DNA of 64,000 bases from Cerioporus squamosus (GCA_022592435.1 JABYQS010000083.1:62001-126000), one strand, 5' to 3'; counted from the stretch's first letter, positions 47,102 through 58,904 are shown. Notes: generated by a model not told the origin, from the letters alone. Made by a program: numbers and translations.

Positions 47102-47855
47102 CGTCGAGTCGGACTCGGTGGCGGATCAAACGGCGGTACTTACATAATCAGTATGCTCGGCTAGATGCAAGTTCGTCGCCGCTCTGCTCTTCAGACTTCT
47201 AAGTAGACGCGATCCACGTCGACTCTTTCTCTTGGTCCATATCACTTGGATGCGAAACCGTACAAGTGGAGCTGGAGAGGTTCACTGGTAAAGTCGCCCC
47301 GCCGTGACGCCGACAACGCCACGTGGTGCCCAGTAGTAACTACGTACTTATTCGGTGCGTCAGTGGCTCCGGGATATACTGTGTTCACTGACAGCGCGGC
47401 GACGCGGTTAAGTATCTAGGTTCAGGAAGTGAGAAGTACGCTCAGCTTGTCCATACGTCTCCGCTTCCGTCGCCTGTGCATCATACATCGGCGCCAACCT
47501 AGCAGCTAGTACTACGAACGTTCATCCGAGGGCTCGCAGGGGCAACGGCTGCGGTTGAACGCTCAAGCGACCTTGAGCTTGATCCTCAATGAACGTCCGT
47601 GACGGACACCATCAAGTCCATGCAGCTGCAGTGTTCGCATGCAGCGCAGCCTCACCCAGACGACGCGACCCTGTCAGATGTGGTCAGATGTAGTGGATAG
47701 GAATTGCGCTCGTATCTCAACCACCATCGAGCAGTCGTCATCCATCCTGTTGACTGCATCGTTTCTTTGGAATATAAGGCCCGCTGCTGTCACTAATGCC
47801 ATTGCCAACCTTCCTCGCCCCCCAGCATCGTGAGGGTTGCTCTTCGGATTTCGAC
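47102..47855. other. divergent promoter region
   Basis: Lies between the F-box gene and the DUF6533 gene. No open frame is convincing. Confidence 0.5.
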
Positions 47856-49600
47856 ATGTCCTCCGACGCAGATACAAGTGCTACTGCAACCGTAGCCCTG
47901 GTCAAAGCACTGTACGTGGAATCTATACAGACGACGCATGTTGCTGACACCTCCGAACAGCTATACAGAGAACTACTGCGACGTGGCGGCCTCCGGTGCG
48001 TTCACTTCAGCGCGAAGTGGTCCTGCGTACCTCACATCACTCTCTTTCCTGCGATAGTACTCTTCATCTACGAGGTACTCGTTACTTTGGATCGCGAAGT
48101 CGCATGCTTCTGGACTGCTAGGCGTCGGAGTGGAGCGTCGCTCTTGTTCCTCGCGAACAAGTGGATCTCCATGACGGTCTACATTATGGAGTTGGTCGGG
48201 CTCGCAAGTTTCCCTTCGGATCAGGTGAGTAGTATCCGTTCATGTCATGACAAATCTGACCGCAATCAGAGGTTGGTGGACAGCCTTGCAGAGTCCAGAA
48301 TACAGCGGAATGACCCTTAATTGACGTCCGCAGCTGTTCATGGTTCGCAGTGGGCTTCATTGCGATAGAAGCACTGCAATTCGTCCCCTGGGCGGGTAAG
48401 ACATGCTTCCAGTCCCTCAGAACAAAGGAACTGATGTATTGTGTTGAGTCTTCTCCGCCCTCCGTGCGTATGTTCTGAGCAGGAGCAAGCTCCTCGGACT
48501 ACTCATCCTGGCGTTGTCTTTAGCGCCAGTAGGTGCCAATCTGGTGAGTAGGTTGATGTCCAGATCTACCAGACTGTCGCAGGCTCACCCGCTATGCAGG
48601 TCGTCTACGGTTATCAGCTCTCGGGAGAGAACTTCCCACCATTGGGATGCATTCTTATTGACAACGCAACGGCGGATATCGACTTAAGGTACCGCTCTCT
48701 CTATCTCATCGCGTAGCGTTGGCACTGATATTGTGTTAGGCGTAGGTTGACTAGTAACCACATGCGATAGGGAGTACTCATGTAAGGACCCGCACAGTTA
48801 TCATCATCTCTCGAGTACCGCTCGTTATTGCCGACGTTCTCCTCATCTACATCACCTGGGCAAAGCTTAGCACTCGGGATGCCCTGAGGAATATCCAACA
48901 GGCCAAGAGATTGTCGCTCTCGGATATCCTCTTACGCGATGGTGCGTCTTTGTCATCAGCATATGAGCTCAACAATATCGGGACTCACTACCCCTTCTGT
49001 GACACACACAGGAACCATCTATTTCATGTATGTCAAGCGGTCAAACCGATGGAACACATGTCTGACTCGCACGCGGCACGATCGTTATCAGAGTCTTGTT
49101 CATCCTGAACGACCTTCACCTCGTCTTTTCTCTCACTGTGGTACGCCGCCGTCGTTTTGCTTCTGCACTACCGGCAAAATTTAATCTTCGCGTCAACAGG
49201 TGGCGGGTACTTCCGGCTCGGGAGGAAGTGACCTAACCATATTCACCTCCCCGTACGCTTCTCGCTGTTCTGGAATCGAGAAACCGCGACGTTCCGCTCA
49301 CCAACATTCCCCATTTACAGCATCACGGCGATCCTCGTGTCCCGGTTCCTCCTAGAGCTGCAGGAAGCGAACCAAACGGTCGTCAGACTCAACCCCGACG
49401 ATCCGCTGCATTCCTCGAGGGACCCCTACGACGAGACGTCAAGCTTCATCTCGTCCCTTGGGGCATTCATCAATCCGAGTCTCGCCGCGCCGACCGACGA
49501 GAATGCGGAGTCGCTGGCGGGCTCGCGCTCAGATGAGGAGGAAGACCGCACGGCCGAGGCCTCTATGGGACAGGCTGCTGTACTGTCATCTTCGGCGTAG
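47856..49600 (+). CDS. DUF6533-type 7-TM protein
   Basis: A multi-exon plus-strand gene with start MSSDADTSATATVAL (47856). After a short intron the exon reads YTENYCDVAAS, then over a second intron VLFIYEVLVTLDREVACFW. This rebuilds the (L/V)xxYDxLLTLDxEVxxxW signature of the DUF6533 domain. TM segments follow: SLLFLANKWISMTVYIMELV, then SWFAVGFIAIEALQFVPWAG, the loop FSALRAYVLSRSK, LLGLLILALSLAPVGANL, a lumenal loop with Cys (PLGCILIDNAT), VPLVIADVLLIYITWAKL and a last helix. The C-terminal tail (SRFLLELQEANQTVVRL and on) is acidic and Ser-rich, ending at 49600. Basidiomycete-specific family, function unknown. Confidence 0.8.
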
Positions 49601-50925
49601 TCTGCCAGATCCCGAGCTTGGCAATTATCGCAGTTGAGGCAGGAACTTGTCAGTGCTCACCCCGCCTCAGGTTCCCAATTGTTTGACATCTTGTCATACA
49701 TGGCAGGTATGTTCGCACCGGCAGCTTCCTCTGTTCGACATGAGCAAGAACCGTCCGTTTGAGTGGCCACGCCTGACCGGGACCTCCGGGCAGACTCCCA
49801 AAACTAATGAAAGACGATGCCATGGGAAAGACAGGTAGTACCCGACTACACACGCCCTCGGTGTGCCGCGACCCTCTCTTCTCTCAGCTCGGCATGAGAG
49901 ACGGCGATGGTGTGATCAGTACTAAGTATCGACGGCCGCGAGCATATGCAACTTGGCATCCGACTCAACGTGCAATTAGCACAAAGATAAAAAGTATAGC
50001 TAGGCGATGCAGTACACTGGTACGTCGAGTGCAACGCACACAGTATGCCGACCTCCTGACCATCCGTTGAGAATGATCCAAAGGATTCATTCGGCTTATC
50101 ATCCCGTCATGGCAGAAGGACAACTCAGGAGTATGCCCACAGCGGTCCGTAGCGGCCCGGTTCCAAGACCCGACAGTCTCCACTGTGGTTGAGCTTCACA
50201 GGTGGTAATTAAAAAGCGAAGTCCGACAGTCTCCGCTGAGTTTTTGCTTGACCAGCATCAAGTGTGTTGTATCTCCGCCTCTAGACCTTCAGTATTTTAT
50301 TCCCCGCTTCGACTTACTGCTACTTATACGAGTGCTACTGCCAATATTCTCGCAGCTTCTCAGTGTTTGGTACCACTGCCATGTGGAGCCTTCAGCTCTG
50401 CGAGCGAGGATGAGCGGGCGATAGCCCCGAGTCGAGCTCGCCTGCTGCTCCTCTCACATCTGCTGTCTGATTCGGCTGGAATGCCCGTAGTAATTGCCCA
50501 TGTTGTTCCTTCCGGAGTCAAATCCTCAAAGGTCTGCTGTCAGTCGAGTAAGGAAAGTTCATCAGAAGTTGCTGCCCCGCACGTCGAGAGACCTGACCAC
50601 AATTCAGATGCTTGCATTTGTGTCTGCGCCCTCTGCAATGTTCACCACCTGGATCATTCTTACCGGGCGTGCGCCAGCAGCGCCTCACTTCGACAAGTAC
50701 TTGGAGGATTGAACGCGCGCGTACAGCTCCAATTCCCGGGCCCTCCTCTGTACCAACTCGAATGCCCGGGCCGAACTGTCCGCTGTAGGGAGCGCGTCTT
50801 TGGCGTCCACAGGCCATCTGTCCAGTCAAACTTCAAACGCTAGCACACACCGTCCCCTCGAGGCAGGGCCCAGCGACAACGCTGCTGTACGAGCACACCG
50901 AATTCAATCCCCTCCGACCGCCTCG
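49601..50925. other. 1.3 kb without a supported gene
   Basis: The part around 49922-49970 (AGTATCGACGGCCGC, then ATCCGACTCAACG) resembles 52947-52990 in front of the first acetyltransferase, which suggests a dispersed or duplicated noncoding segment. The last bases before 50926 resemble those before the F-box copy at 2019. Confidence 0.5.
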
Positions 50926-52610
50926 ATGACCACACCCAGAATCCCTCTCGAGCTGCAAGAGCTCGTCATTGACTTGATCGATGACGACCGGGACTATGGG
51001 GTCGTTACAGCAACACTTCGGAGCTGCACCCTGACGTGCCGTGCGTGGTTCCCGCGGAGCAGACGTCGTCTCTATCGGCGCTTGAGCTTGATCAACATCC
51101 GGCCGACGGTGCTGAGCCAGCTGGGGGAACTCATCGACCGAGACCCAGAGGTTCCAAACGGGGTCCAGATTCTGCTGACTCAAGCGCAGCCTGAGGAAGG
51201 CGAGAAGGGTGAGGGCGAGGAGAACGCCGAATCGGACGAGAGGGCCAAAGAAGTACAAGACGAGGAGAATGACGACAAGGGAGCATATGCATACGACGAG
51301 GAAGATCGGAACCACAGTGTCCACAACGAGCAGCAGCAGCAGCGGCAGCGGGAGACGAGTCTGGTGAAGATGATTGTTAGCACCGAAGCAGTCCTGCTCT
51401 CTCTATCTGGAAAGCTACCTCGTTTGGCGTCGCTCGCGATCTGGAAGACAGTGCTCAACTCGCCAGCACGTCTCCCGATGCTAGCGGGCTTCCCAGCACT
51501 CACCACCCTCGAGCTGTACTACGTTACCATCTCAAGCTATGGCGCCTTTCAACAGATGCTTGCCGTGGCCCCATCACTGAGGAGGCTGATAGTGTCCGAG
51601 ATGACTTTGACATCTACCCACATCTCCCCGACCATCCAGTATTGTCGACTACGCTGCCCGCAGCTCACACAGCTACTGTGGACCAGGAAATCTTCCCTGT
51701 CAGTGAGTACTCCGGCGTTGCTTTGCTTATTCTAAGAGTGCCATGAACTCAGCCAGAGCACTGGCAGGATGAGCAGAGCGACTCTGCTGTCTTGGCACAC
51801 CTCCTCCGGAACTTGCACGTCTGTAGATCGCTCGAGTACCTCATCTTCTGCGGTATGAAAACAATTGATATCGACAACATCATTGCCATCGGTGCGTTCC
51901 TGTCTATGCAGCAAAAAGCATCATCTACTGATGCATCGTGCGCAGTCACCTCTAACCGATTTCCGGACTCGCTCGTTTTCCGCAATCTCTCTACACTGGG
52001 ACTTGACATTTATCTCCATGAAGACACGGCACAAGACGTACTGTCCGGCTTATTGAGGTCTACCATCCGTCTGATTGCAACCTTGTGGCCGTCCGACACC
52101 CATGCACTACGACGGAGAACGATTAGATTGGAGTTCCTGTATCCAGGGGGCACACCAATAGCGGTTGCCGACGCTGATTCCGGTCATACGTCCCTCAACC
52201 GGACCGAGGACATTCCGGAACGCCTCCTTCGGGCTCTCAAGGATGTGAGCGCGGAGCTGGAACGTATGCTCTCTGCCATCGACTGGAACGGTAGCGCTGT
52301 TGTGCTCGTATTTGAGGAACGGAGGGCCGGCGCGCGAGATGTCTCCGAAGAGGCCGAGATCCTACGTGCCTTCATCGTCTCGCTTCGCTCCAGAGTGGCG
52401 GGTATCTTTCCGGAGTTACATCGACGTGGGATCCTGTCGGTCAAGTTCAGAACCTGGTACTCGGATGGTAAGGTCTCTCATGATGTTCCAAAGGTCATGA
52501 CAGCTGACCAGAACGCAGCCTTTCTAGAAAACATGCCCCGTTTCGATTGGGTGGAGGATAGCAAAGGGAATTTCGAAGGCATCCCGTTCAGGTGGTCCGT
52601 ATTTGATTAG
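50926..52610 (+). CDS. F-box/LRR-like family protein, intact copy
   Basis: Three exons (50926-51702, 51753-51891, 51946-52610) join to 526 residues. The N-terminus MTTPRIPLELQELVIDLI is the F-box-like helix, then CTLTCRAWFPRSRRRLYRRL. Residues ~90-145 are an acidic/glutamine-rich insert (EEGEKGEGEENAES, then EQQQQRQRE). LRR-like segments follow (LPRLASLAIWKTV, LPMLAGFPALTTLELYYVTI, LRRLIVSEMTLTSTHISPTI). Exon 3 ends with VAGIFPELHRRGILSVKF and WVEDSKGNFEGIPFRWSVFD. An upstream in-frame ATG at 50800 is not shared by the paralog and is rejected. This is the reference copy for the family in the window. An SCF adaptor role is inferred. Confidence 0.85.
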
Positions 52611-53107
52611 GTCAGCGACTCTACTCTCCTTGAATAACTACGCGCGTTCACCATCGTCTACGACTCCAGGTCACAACCCACCGCATCTGTTCTGTAGCTA
52701 CGTTCTCGGCAATCCGTCCTCTGGTGATCTCATTTATTTACTTATCGAGAACGTCATCTTCAGGCCGCATCCTCGACCGCGCAGGAGCTGCCAGCGTGAC
52801 GTTCTGCGTTCAGCTGTTGCGGACAACTTCGAATGGACCCGGCGCACTTCACAGCTCGGCGGACACTGACATGTCCATAGCTGCCACGAGAAGTTCGGGC
52901 TAACGACAAGATAAGCTTGAATGAAAGATCAATTGATCCATACTAGTATCGACGGCCGCAAGCCTCCGCAAGTTTCGACTCGACGCGCGCCACTGCAAAA
53001 ACGGGTACAGGCGATATAACGGCGAGATCGATGGGCGATATCTCTCATCCTGCCACCAAGCACCTTTGGTATCGGTACACCAACACCCATATCGCATCTA
53101 GGCAGCC
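52611..53107. other. intergenic; shared flanks
   Basis: The first 70 bases match the 3' flank of the 2-kb F-box copy. The segment 52970-53040 contains GACTCGACGCGCGCCAC and CGAGATCGATG, also found before the second acetyltransferase (about 54205-54235), so it is the duplicated promoter. Confidence 0.6.
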
Positions 53108-53966
53108 ATGGAGAACGGGCAACCACATGCACAAACACCTCAGCAGCAGCCAGAGGTCTCCTCCACCGGCCCACCGTCATCCTCCGAGGTCAAATTCTGC
53201 CTCCCCATCCGGGAGCTACAGAACGACCGCGTGAAACTCACCCCGTTCATCGTACGTTACCGCACGCGCCCTGTATTGGCAGCACGTTCACGTACACTCC
53301 CTGCAGCCATCCATCCACGGTCCTGCGTACTGGGAGGGGACCCGCGCCAACCCCGAGATCTACACCTTCGCCCCACTGGGACCGTTCCCGACGTACGACG
53401 CGTTCTTCGCACACATCAGCCCGCGCTGGTGTCCGCGCCCCGAGCAGATTGTCTTCGCCATCCTCGCCAAGACCTCCTCCCCCGCCCCCGCCCCTGCCTC
53501 ACACCCGGATACGAACACGGAGCCGGCCCCATACGCGTTCGCAGGGATATGCGGGTACATCAACACCGTCCCCGCGCACCTCAGCACCGAGATCGGCGCC
53601 CTCGTCAGCCTGCCCGCCTTCCAAGGCACAGGCGTCATGTCCGCGGCCGTCGCCCTCTTGATGCAATACGCGCTCCTCCTTCCGGGCGAGGGCGGACTGG
53701 GCCTCCGGCGCGTGCAGTACCAGACGGACGCGAGTAACGAGCGCTCAATCGGCCTCGCTCGCAAGTTTGGGTTCCAGCAGGAGGGTATCTTGAGGTGGCA
53801 TCGCGTCCTGCCTGGAGAGAAGTCTGGTCTGGAGCCGAGGGCGGGCGACGGGAAGCCCGGGACAAAAGGGAGGCATACGGCGATCCTGGCAGCGTGCTGG
53901 GATGACTGGGAGCAGGGGTTGAAGGAGCAGATCAGTCGACCTGAGCACATTTTGTATGCCGCGTAG
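53108..53966 (+). CDS. GNAT-family N-acetyltransferase, tandem copy 1
   Basis: Two exons (53108-53251, 53307-53966) give 267 residues. Exon 1 ends LQNDRVKLTPFI and exon 2 begins PSIHGPAYWEGT. The RimJ/RimL-like GNAT core is present: YAFAGICGYINT (strand pair), STEIGALVSLPAFQGTGVMSAAVALLMQYAL (acetyl-CoA P-loop region QGTGVMS) and QTDASNERSIGLARKFGFQQEGIL (the N..S...A.K.GF..EG motif). The C-terminus has VLPGEKSGLEPR and WDDWEQGLKEQI. It acetylates an amine using acetyl-CoA; the substrate is unknown. A 16-residue Ala/Pro-rich loop (TSSPAPAPASHPDT) separates it from copy 2. The intron is 55 nt in the same position and phase as in copy 2. Confidence 0.9.
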
Positions 53967-54343
53967 CGCGTCAGGTGGGAGTACGCGCACCTATGGTTCT
54001 GCGCAAGCATACGACTGTAACCCAAGGTCTTTCAAGTTGATCTCTCCGGAGACATCTTGCAGCTTGCAGCTTGAAGCTCTGGAGCCGGAGTATGCGTCCA
54101 CAGGGCGATACGCTTCACACCGCAGCGGCTATTCAGCTTGTTGCAACTTGTAAGTGGTGGTGGTCCTTGGTGAACCTGGTGGCGTAGCGATGAGCATGGC
54201 TGACTCGACGCGCGCCACAAGCGAGATCGATGACTCACAGCAGTCTTCAGCAGCAGACATACCTCGGTAGATGATACTGACCTTGGCTTCCTTCCTATCC
54301 CATTACAACACCCAAGCAAGAGCAGCGTACAGATATCCCGGAG
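53967..54343. other. intergenic between the acetyltransferase copies
   Basis: Contains the duplicated promoter block (about 54205-54235). An imperfect hairpin-like repeat of AGCTTGCAGCTTGAAGCT lies at 54060-54077. Confidence 0.55.
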
Positions 54344-55125
54344 ATGGCAGAAGCATCTCCCGAGGTCCCAGTCGACTTCTGCTTCCCCATCCGAAACCTC
54401 GAGAATGACCGCGTCAAGCTCACCCCATTCAACGTGAGTCCCCTCAACCCTTCTCCACGACCGTCGTCTCCACGACCGACACACGCAATCTGCAGCCATC
54501 CCTCCACGGCGACGCGTACTGGGCAGGAACACACGCCCACCCCGAGGTGTACACCTTCCTCCCCTTCGGGCCCTTCCCCTCCCTCCCCGCCTTCCTCGCC
54601 TACATCGACGCGCGCTGGCAGCGCTCCCCCGAACACGTCCTCTTCGCCACGCTCGACAAAGCGTCCGGCGGCGCGTTCGCGGGCATCTGCGCATACATCA
54701 ACAGCTCCGCCGCGAACCTCAGCACCGAGATCGGCGCAATCATCTGCCTGCCTGCGTTCCAGAGCAAAGGCATCACCTCCGCGGCGGTCTCGCTGCTCAT
54801 GCAATACGCGCTGCGCCTCTCGAGCGAGGGCGGGCTCGGGCTCCGACGCGTACAGTGGCAGGCACACGAGAACAACGAGCGCTCGATTGGGCTCGCGCGC
54901 AAGCACGGTTTCCAGCTGGAGGGCATCATCCGGTGGCAGCGCGTGCTTCCGGGCGACAAGCTTGGCGTGGAGCCGAGGGACGGGGATAGCAGACCCGGGA
55001 CGAAGGGCAGGCATACGGCACTCTTGTCGGTGTGCTGGGACGACTGGGAGCAAGGTGTGAAGGAGAAGATCTGTCGACCTGGGCTGACTATGTACGCGGC
55101 GCAGGGAAGCTTAGACCAGAAGTAA
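54344..55125 (+). CDS. GNAT-family N-acetyltransferase, tandem copy 2
   Basis: Two exons (54344-54433, 54496-55125) give 239 residues. Exon 1 reads MAEASPEVPVDFCFPIRNL, then ENDRVKLTPFN; exon 2 starts PSLHGDAYWAGTHAHPEVY. The core matches copy 1 closely: STEIGAIICLPAFQSKGITSAAVSLLMQYAL, NNERSIGLARKHGFQLEGII, VLPGDKLGVEPRDGDS and CWDDWEQGVKEKICRPG. The N-terminal leader is shorter and the Ala/Pro loop of copy 1 is absent. The acetyl-CoA loop reads QSKGITS instead of QGTGVMS. The intron is 62 nt. The extra C-terminal GSLDQK distinguishes it. Substrate unknown; the pair arose by tandem duplication. Confidence 0.9.
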
Positions 55126-55342
55126 AGCAACGACCACGCACCTGCACAACTCGTGGATCTGCTCTCAAGGGCGAACCGTTTGGATTTGCTACCGTGGAAA
55201 CCAAGCTAATAGCACAATACATGCGAAAACCTCATTCTATGGCATGATGCTTCCGTGCGCGAGTATTTACTTCCGCGTCTTGTCATCCCAACTGCGGGAC
55301 TTGTCAGAAAGAAGACAACATGAATACATTCAACGAGATCAC

Positions 55343-56890
55343 TCACAGATCCATGAACAGCTTCCAGAGAACCGAAAACATCAAGCCCTGGAGACCGTTT
55401 GCAAGGATACGCGTCTTCAAGCCGCGGCCGAACAACCCACGCAGGCCATCCTGCGCAATGACAGCCTCCGCAGCCGCGAAGTACCCAATGCGCGTCTCGT
55501 GCACCTGCCGGTATGTCTTCACGACGCGCAGGGAGTTTGAAACTGAGTCGGACACGACCGACGCGCAGAAGCCGATGAACGCTTGGCGAAGCACCTTCTC
55601 GATAAGGGTGTTCGGTTGCGGGAGGGCCTCGTTCAGACCGTTGTACGTCCCGAACCACGGGTAATGTCCGACGAACGTAGCAGCAGCGGTCGCGAACGCG
55701 CCATACCACAATGTGCCGATACCGTAGCGCTTGATCTGCAGCTCCGACGTCAACAACAATCAAGCTGGATTGGGACTTGTGCACGCACCCTCGAGCGCAA
55801 GATCGAGAGTCCAGCCTTCCCGTCAGTCTGCATCGTCGTCTTGACGGTGTCGATGGGCGTGAGGATCATCCGGAAGGACGCAGCGGCGAGGGACGCGAAG
55901 ATCGTCTGCGCGAGCGCAGGCAAATTCCGCATGTACTTGTTCCCTTTCAGCAGGGCGAGGATGCCGACGTTGGCCGCTGTGTCGCCGAAACGTGCGACGG
56001 GGCCCTGCACGAGCGCGGCAGTGAGACCCTGGTAGTAGCGCGTCCATCCACCGTCCGCGTAGAGCGTCTTGGTCGCCTGCGTCATCGTCGTGCCGTAGCG
56101 GTACTGGTAGTTCATGATCGTGCGGAGGGGCATGAGGGTGAGCACTTGCAGGACCATAGCCGCGGCGCCGCTGAGACCACCACCGAGTGCCTTCTTTAGC
56201 GTTGCTCCGAGGTCAAACTGGCATATGTAGGGTCGATTAGTCCTGTGGTTTTTAAAAACTCGTGAAGGGAGACGATGCATAGGCATGCATATTGCTGATC
56301 AAACGACCGCATATACGCGCATAGAGGTCGCAAAAAGGGCAGATCGGCCAGTCCGCAAGTTCAGCCATCGACGCGTGTTGGTACGAACACGCTCTGTAGA
56401 AATTCCAGTCCGTGACGTTGAACGCAAGCGTCTCATGGTCCTAGTATCTCGGAGAGCGAGACAACAGATCATGGCACGTCTAGCTTGTTGATGAGACGAG
56501 TGCATATTTGGGTGCAGATGGGGCAGAGCCGGTCGAGTGCCAGATTCATGACGAGAACGGCTGCATATATGCACGCACAGTGCTCCGTCATGACTGAGTG
56601 GACTATGGCAGGCTCGCCGGAGCTGCGTGCATGACATCTTGCTCTTCGCCCGCCGTTCGTCCCGTACATCATGGCCATTCAGACGCATGATTCACAATAC
56701 TCACCTCTATATCATCCGCGTCGATAAACCCCTTGATGAATACCGCCGTGGCGAGCACGCCGAGCACGGTAAACACTGCGTACCAGCCAATCGTCCACCA
56801 TGTGCGCTGTTTCTCGGGAGGCGGGGGGGATTCACCTGCTTCCGCGCGGTCTAGGAGGGGTTCCCGCTCGTCGATGGGCCTGTCGGCCAT
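55343..56890 (-). CDS. divergent mitochondrial-carrier-fold protein with extra N-terminal TM
   Basis: Three exons (56890-56705, 56217-55789, 55735-55343) give 335 residues. Exon 1 encodes MADRPIDEREPLLDRAE and a TM helix (IGWYAVFTVLGVLATAVFI) that normal carriers lack. Exons 2-3 hold the carrier repeats. Repeat 1 has LQVLTLMPLRTIMNYQYRYG (degenerate signature), repeat 2 ILTPIDTVKTTMQTDG (canonical PxDxxK), repeat 3 SVSNSLRVVKTYRQ (Pro replaced by Ser), with GGLSGAAAMVLQ and GLFGRGLKTRILANGLQG between. The EREPLL sequence is an acidic dileucine motif, usually a vacuolar or endosomal sorting signal, so the location may not be the mitochondrion. Intron 1 is 487 nt against 53 nt for intron 2. Substrate unknown. 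Confidence 0.85.
56218..56704 (-). other. unusually long intron of the carrier gene
   Basis: Bounded by GAG|GTGAGT and ATGCCAG|TTT and joined in phase 0 (DDIE to FDLGATLKK). It is 487 nt, about nine times the usual size here. Several short frames inside have no recognisable content. Confidence 0.7.
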
Positions 56891-57598
56891 GGTGGGAGTG
56901 AGGGAAGAGAGGGCGGCGGGGGCGTGGACATCGCTGACTGAGGCAAGCCTCTGTTACGATAGCGCAAGGGCGTTATCTCACGCGTTCGTAATTCGGGCAT
57001 CTTTATCTTATCTAATCCCCGCCTGCCACGCGAGCATCCCGCCCAGCGTGTCGGCGACGTCGAGAGTTTTTCGATGGCGACGACGACGACAGCTTTGACC
57101 ACACCCACCTCCATGATGGACGGACATGGGCTACACTCTTACCACCTGCTTCTCTCGACTTTCATCCGGACTACGAAGGTGCACCGACATCGCGAGGTCA
57201 TGACTGGGGCGGTACTCTCTGTTCAAGTGCAAAGCAACGTACTTCCTCTTCACTGCTGACGGCATACGGGCCATCCAGGTCAAGGGGTATCAGGCGAATC
57301 ATGTTCAAGTTTTGCATGAGTTTCTGTCGCCACCTCATAGCTCTCACGAGCAAGCAGACGAAGCTGCACGAAGGGTCTCCCGGTACAGAACGGATACCAA
57401 GTTTCATGACATGTTCTTACAACCTCTTTACCACAAACCACGTCACACGCATACCCATGTCATCTCCATATGAGGGTTCCTGTGGGCTAGCGTTAAGGGA
57501 CTCAGTGAGAGTCCCTCCTGCAGACCCCAACTTGCGAGGCTTACCGTCGTAGTGCCAGCCCCGATCGACCTGAGACTACTACTTTCGTTGCGAATTAA
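56891..57598. other. intergenic; no supported gene
   Basis: Contains a GAC-rich stretch (GGCGACGACGACGACAG at about 57073) and short open frames only. Confidence 0.5.
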
Positions 57599-57902
57599 TC
57601 AGCCGAGCTGCGGGATCTCACCATGCTCGCTGCGTCGGAGGTCCGGGATCTCCTCATGCACGCTCCGCATGATGTTGAGACTCTCGCGTTGCTCAGCCCT
57701 GCCCATAATTCCTTTCCCGCGACGCGCAGCGCCAGTCTCAACCACAGCACTTATGGCGAGGACTGCATAAGCAAGTCAGTCAGCCTGACTTTCTTTCAGC
57801 TACGAATGTCGGCGGCTACTCACGATCAACAGGCGACGCGACTGTGCCCGTGGTGAAAAGGGCCAGCGCGGCCGTGATGAGCATGAGCATCGAGGACTTC
57901 AT
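57599..57902 (-). CDS. small predicted secreted protein, 80 residues
   Basis: Two exons (57902-57824, 57762-57599) join through a 61-nt GTGAGT..TGCAG intron to 80 residues. The N-terminus is a clear signal peptide (MKSSMLMLITAALALFTTG, then TVASP). The mature part is hydrophilic, with dibasic sites AARRGKG and LRRSEHG of the kind cut by Kex2, and ends GEIPQLG. There is no cysteine and no CaaX box, so it is not a B-type mating pheromone. A TATAAGG box lies 86 bp upstream (57987-57995 on the plus strand). I do not recognise a family; it could be a secreted peptide precursor or small effector-like protein. Confidence 0.55.
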
Positions 57903-57986
57903 GGTGCTGCTGGTGATTGGGCGTAATGGAGACTTCCTGGATGAGATGAGCGGGTGGTGAGTCGTCTCTCAGGGCTGGAGCTGCTT

Positions 57987-57995
57987 CCTTATACC
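57987..57995 (-). promoter_or_regulatory. TATA box of the small secreted protein gene
   Basis: GGTATAAGG on the minus strand, 86 bp upstream of the ATG at 57902. Confidence 0.5.
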
Positions 57996-58904
57996 ACTGA
58001 ACCTCCTACGCCGCGTACAAATCTCCGCCGAGACTCGGGGCCCGCTGGAACTGCGCGGCACACCTGCGACCTTCTCGCTTTTAGAGAACGTTACGGCGCG
58101 TTGTTATCTCCGCTCGACTGCTCAACCGAGAGCACTTCTTGAATATGGTACGTACGCACAGGTCGCCTCTTCGTCTTCCACGCGTCTTCTCTGATAGCAC
58201 GACGATAGATGCCCTGTCCATTTTTGCACTCAACAAGTCTCGCCACAAACAGAATGCCGACTGACCCCCTTCGTTCCCCATTGGATACGCCTGCCTCCAA
58301 CGCTGGCAAAGACGTCGAAGCTTCGTTGCCGGATAACATCACAAGCATGTGCGGTGCAAGAAGCGAGTCTTCCGTAAGCTGATAATATTGGCCACAGCTC
58401 TTCAACCAGCGCCGCGCCCCGGCTCTCCGGTCACCGTCGGCTTGTACTTTGAACTGGCGTCGCATTCCCTCGCAGTACGCGGTTTTCCGTATGTGCACGT
58501 AGCGGTCGGGTCTGGTCGTACACACCTGCTCATCGGCGGAACAAATCAGCGATCCCGAACCCCAGCATGCTTCCTCGTCGCATACCCCAAAGGTGTGCGG
58601 TGTTACAACGAAGCTCGCATATTCATCTCTTCGGTTATTTGTGACTATCAAGATACGGCTTTCACGTGGGTCATCAGCCCAAACAGCCTGGCTCGTCGAA
58701 CGTCTCCCCATTCACCTCATGGATTCTCCTTGGCTCTTCTCGCCTGGCTAAAGCAGCGCGGTGCCAGGAACCTAGTTGCGGCTGGCGATGAAGCCGTTCT
58801 CCTGGACATCCCACTCCCTCGCATAGACCGCGCGGGCAATAAACTCGTTCTCCTTCCGTCCCCGGAAGTCGTTTCCCCCATCCTCTTGTCTGATGACTGT
58901 CTTA
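57996..58904. other. no supported gene between the small secreted-peptide genes
   Basis: Two long overlapping frames on opposite strands occur here (58711-58091 minus, 58349-59026 plus); neither resembles a family. A minus-strand segment ending FIARAVYAREWDVQENGFIASRN at 58772 looks protein-like and is preceded by an acceptor (GTCATCAG), so the second small gene might have a further exon. Confidence 0.4.

Noticed and set aside
42846..49600. Ste3-type pheromone receptor identity for the 7-TM genes
   Set aside because: One matches the DUF6533 signature and the other the IYRCWVVWDD family; neither shows Ste3-like sequence.
58091..58711. A 206-codon minus-strand frame with an overlapping 225-codon plus-strand frame
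   Set aside because: Neither has a recognisable domain, and mutually overlapping long frames are frequent in this GC range.
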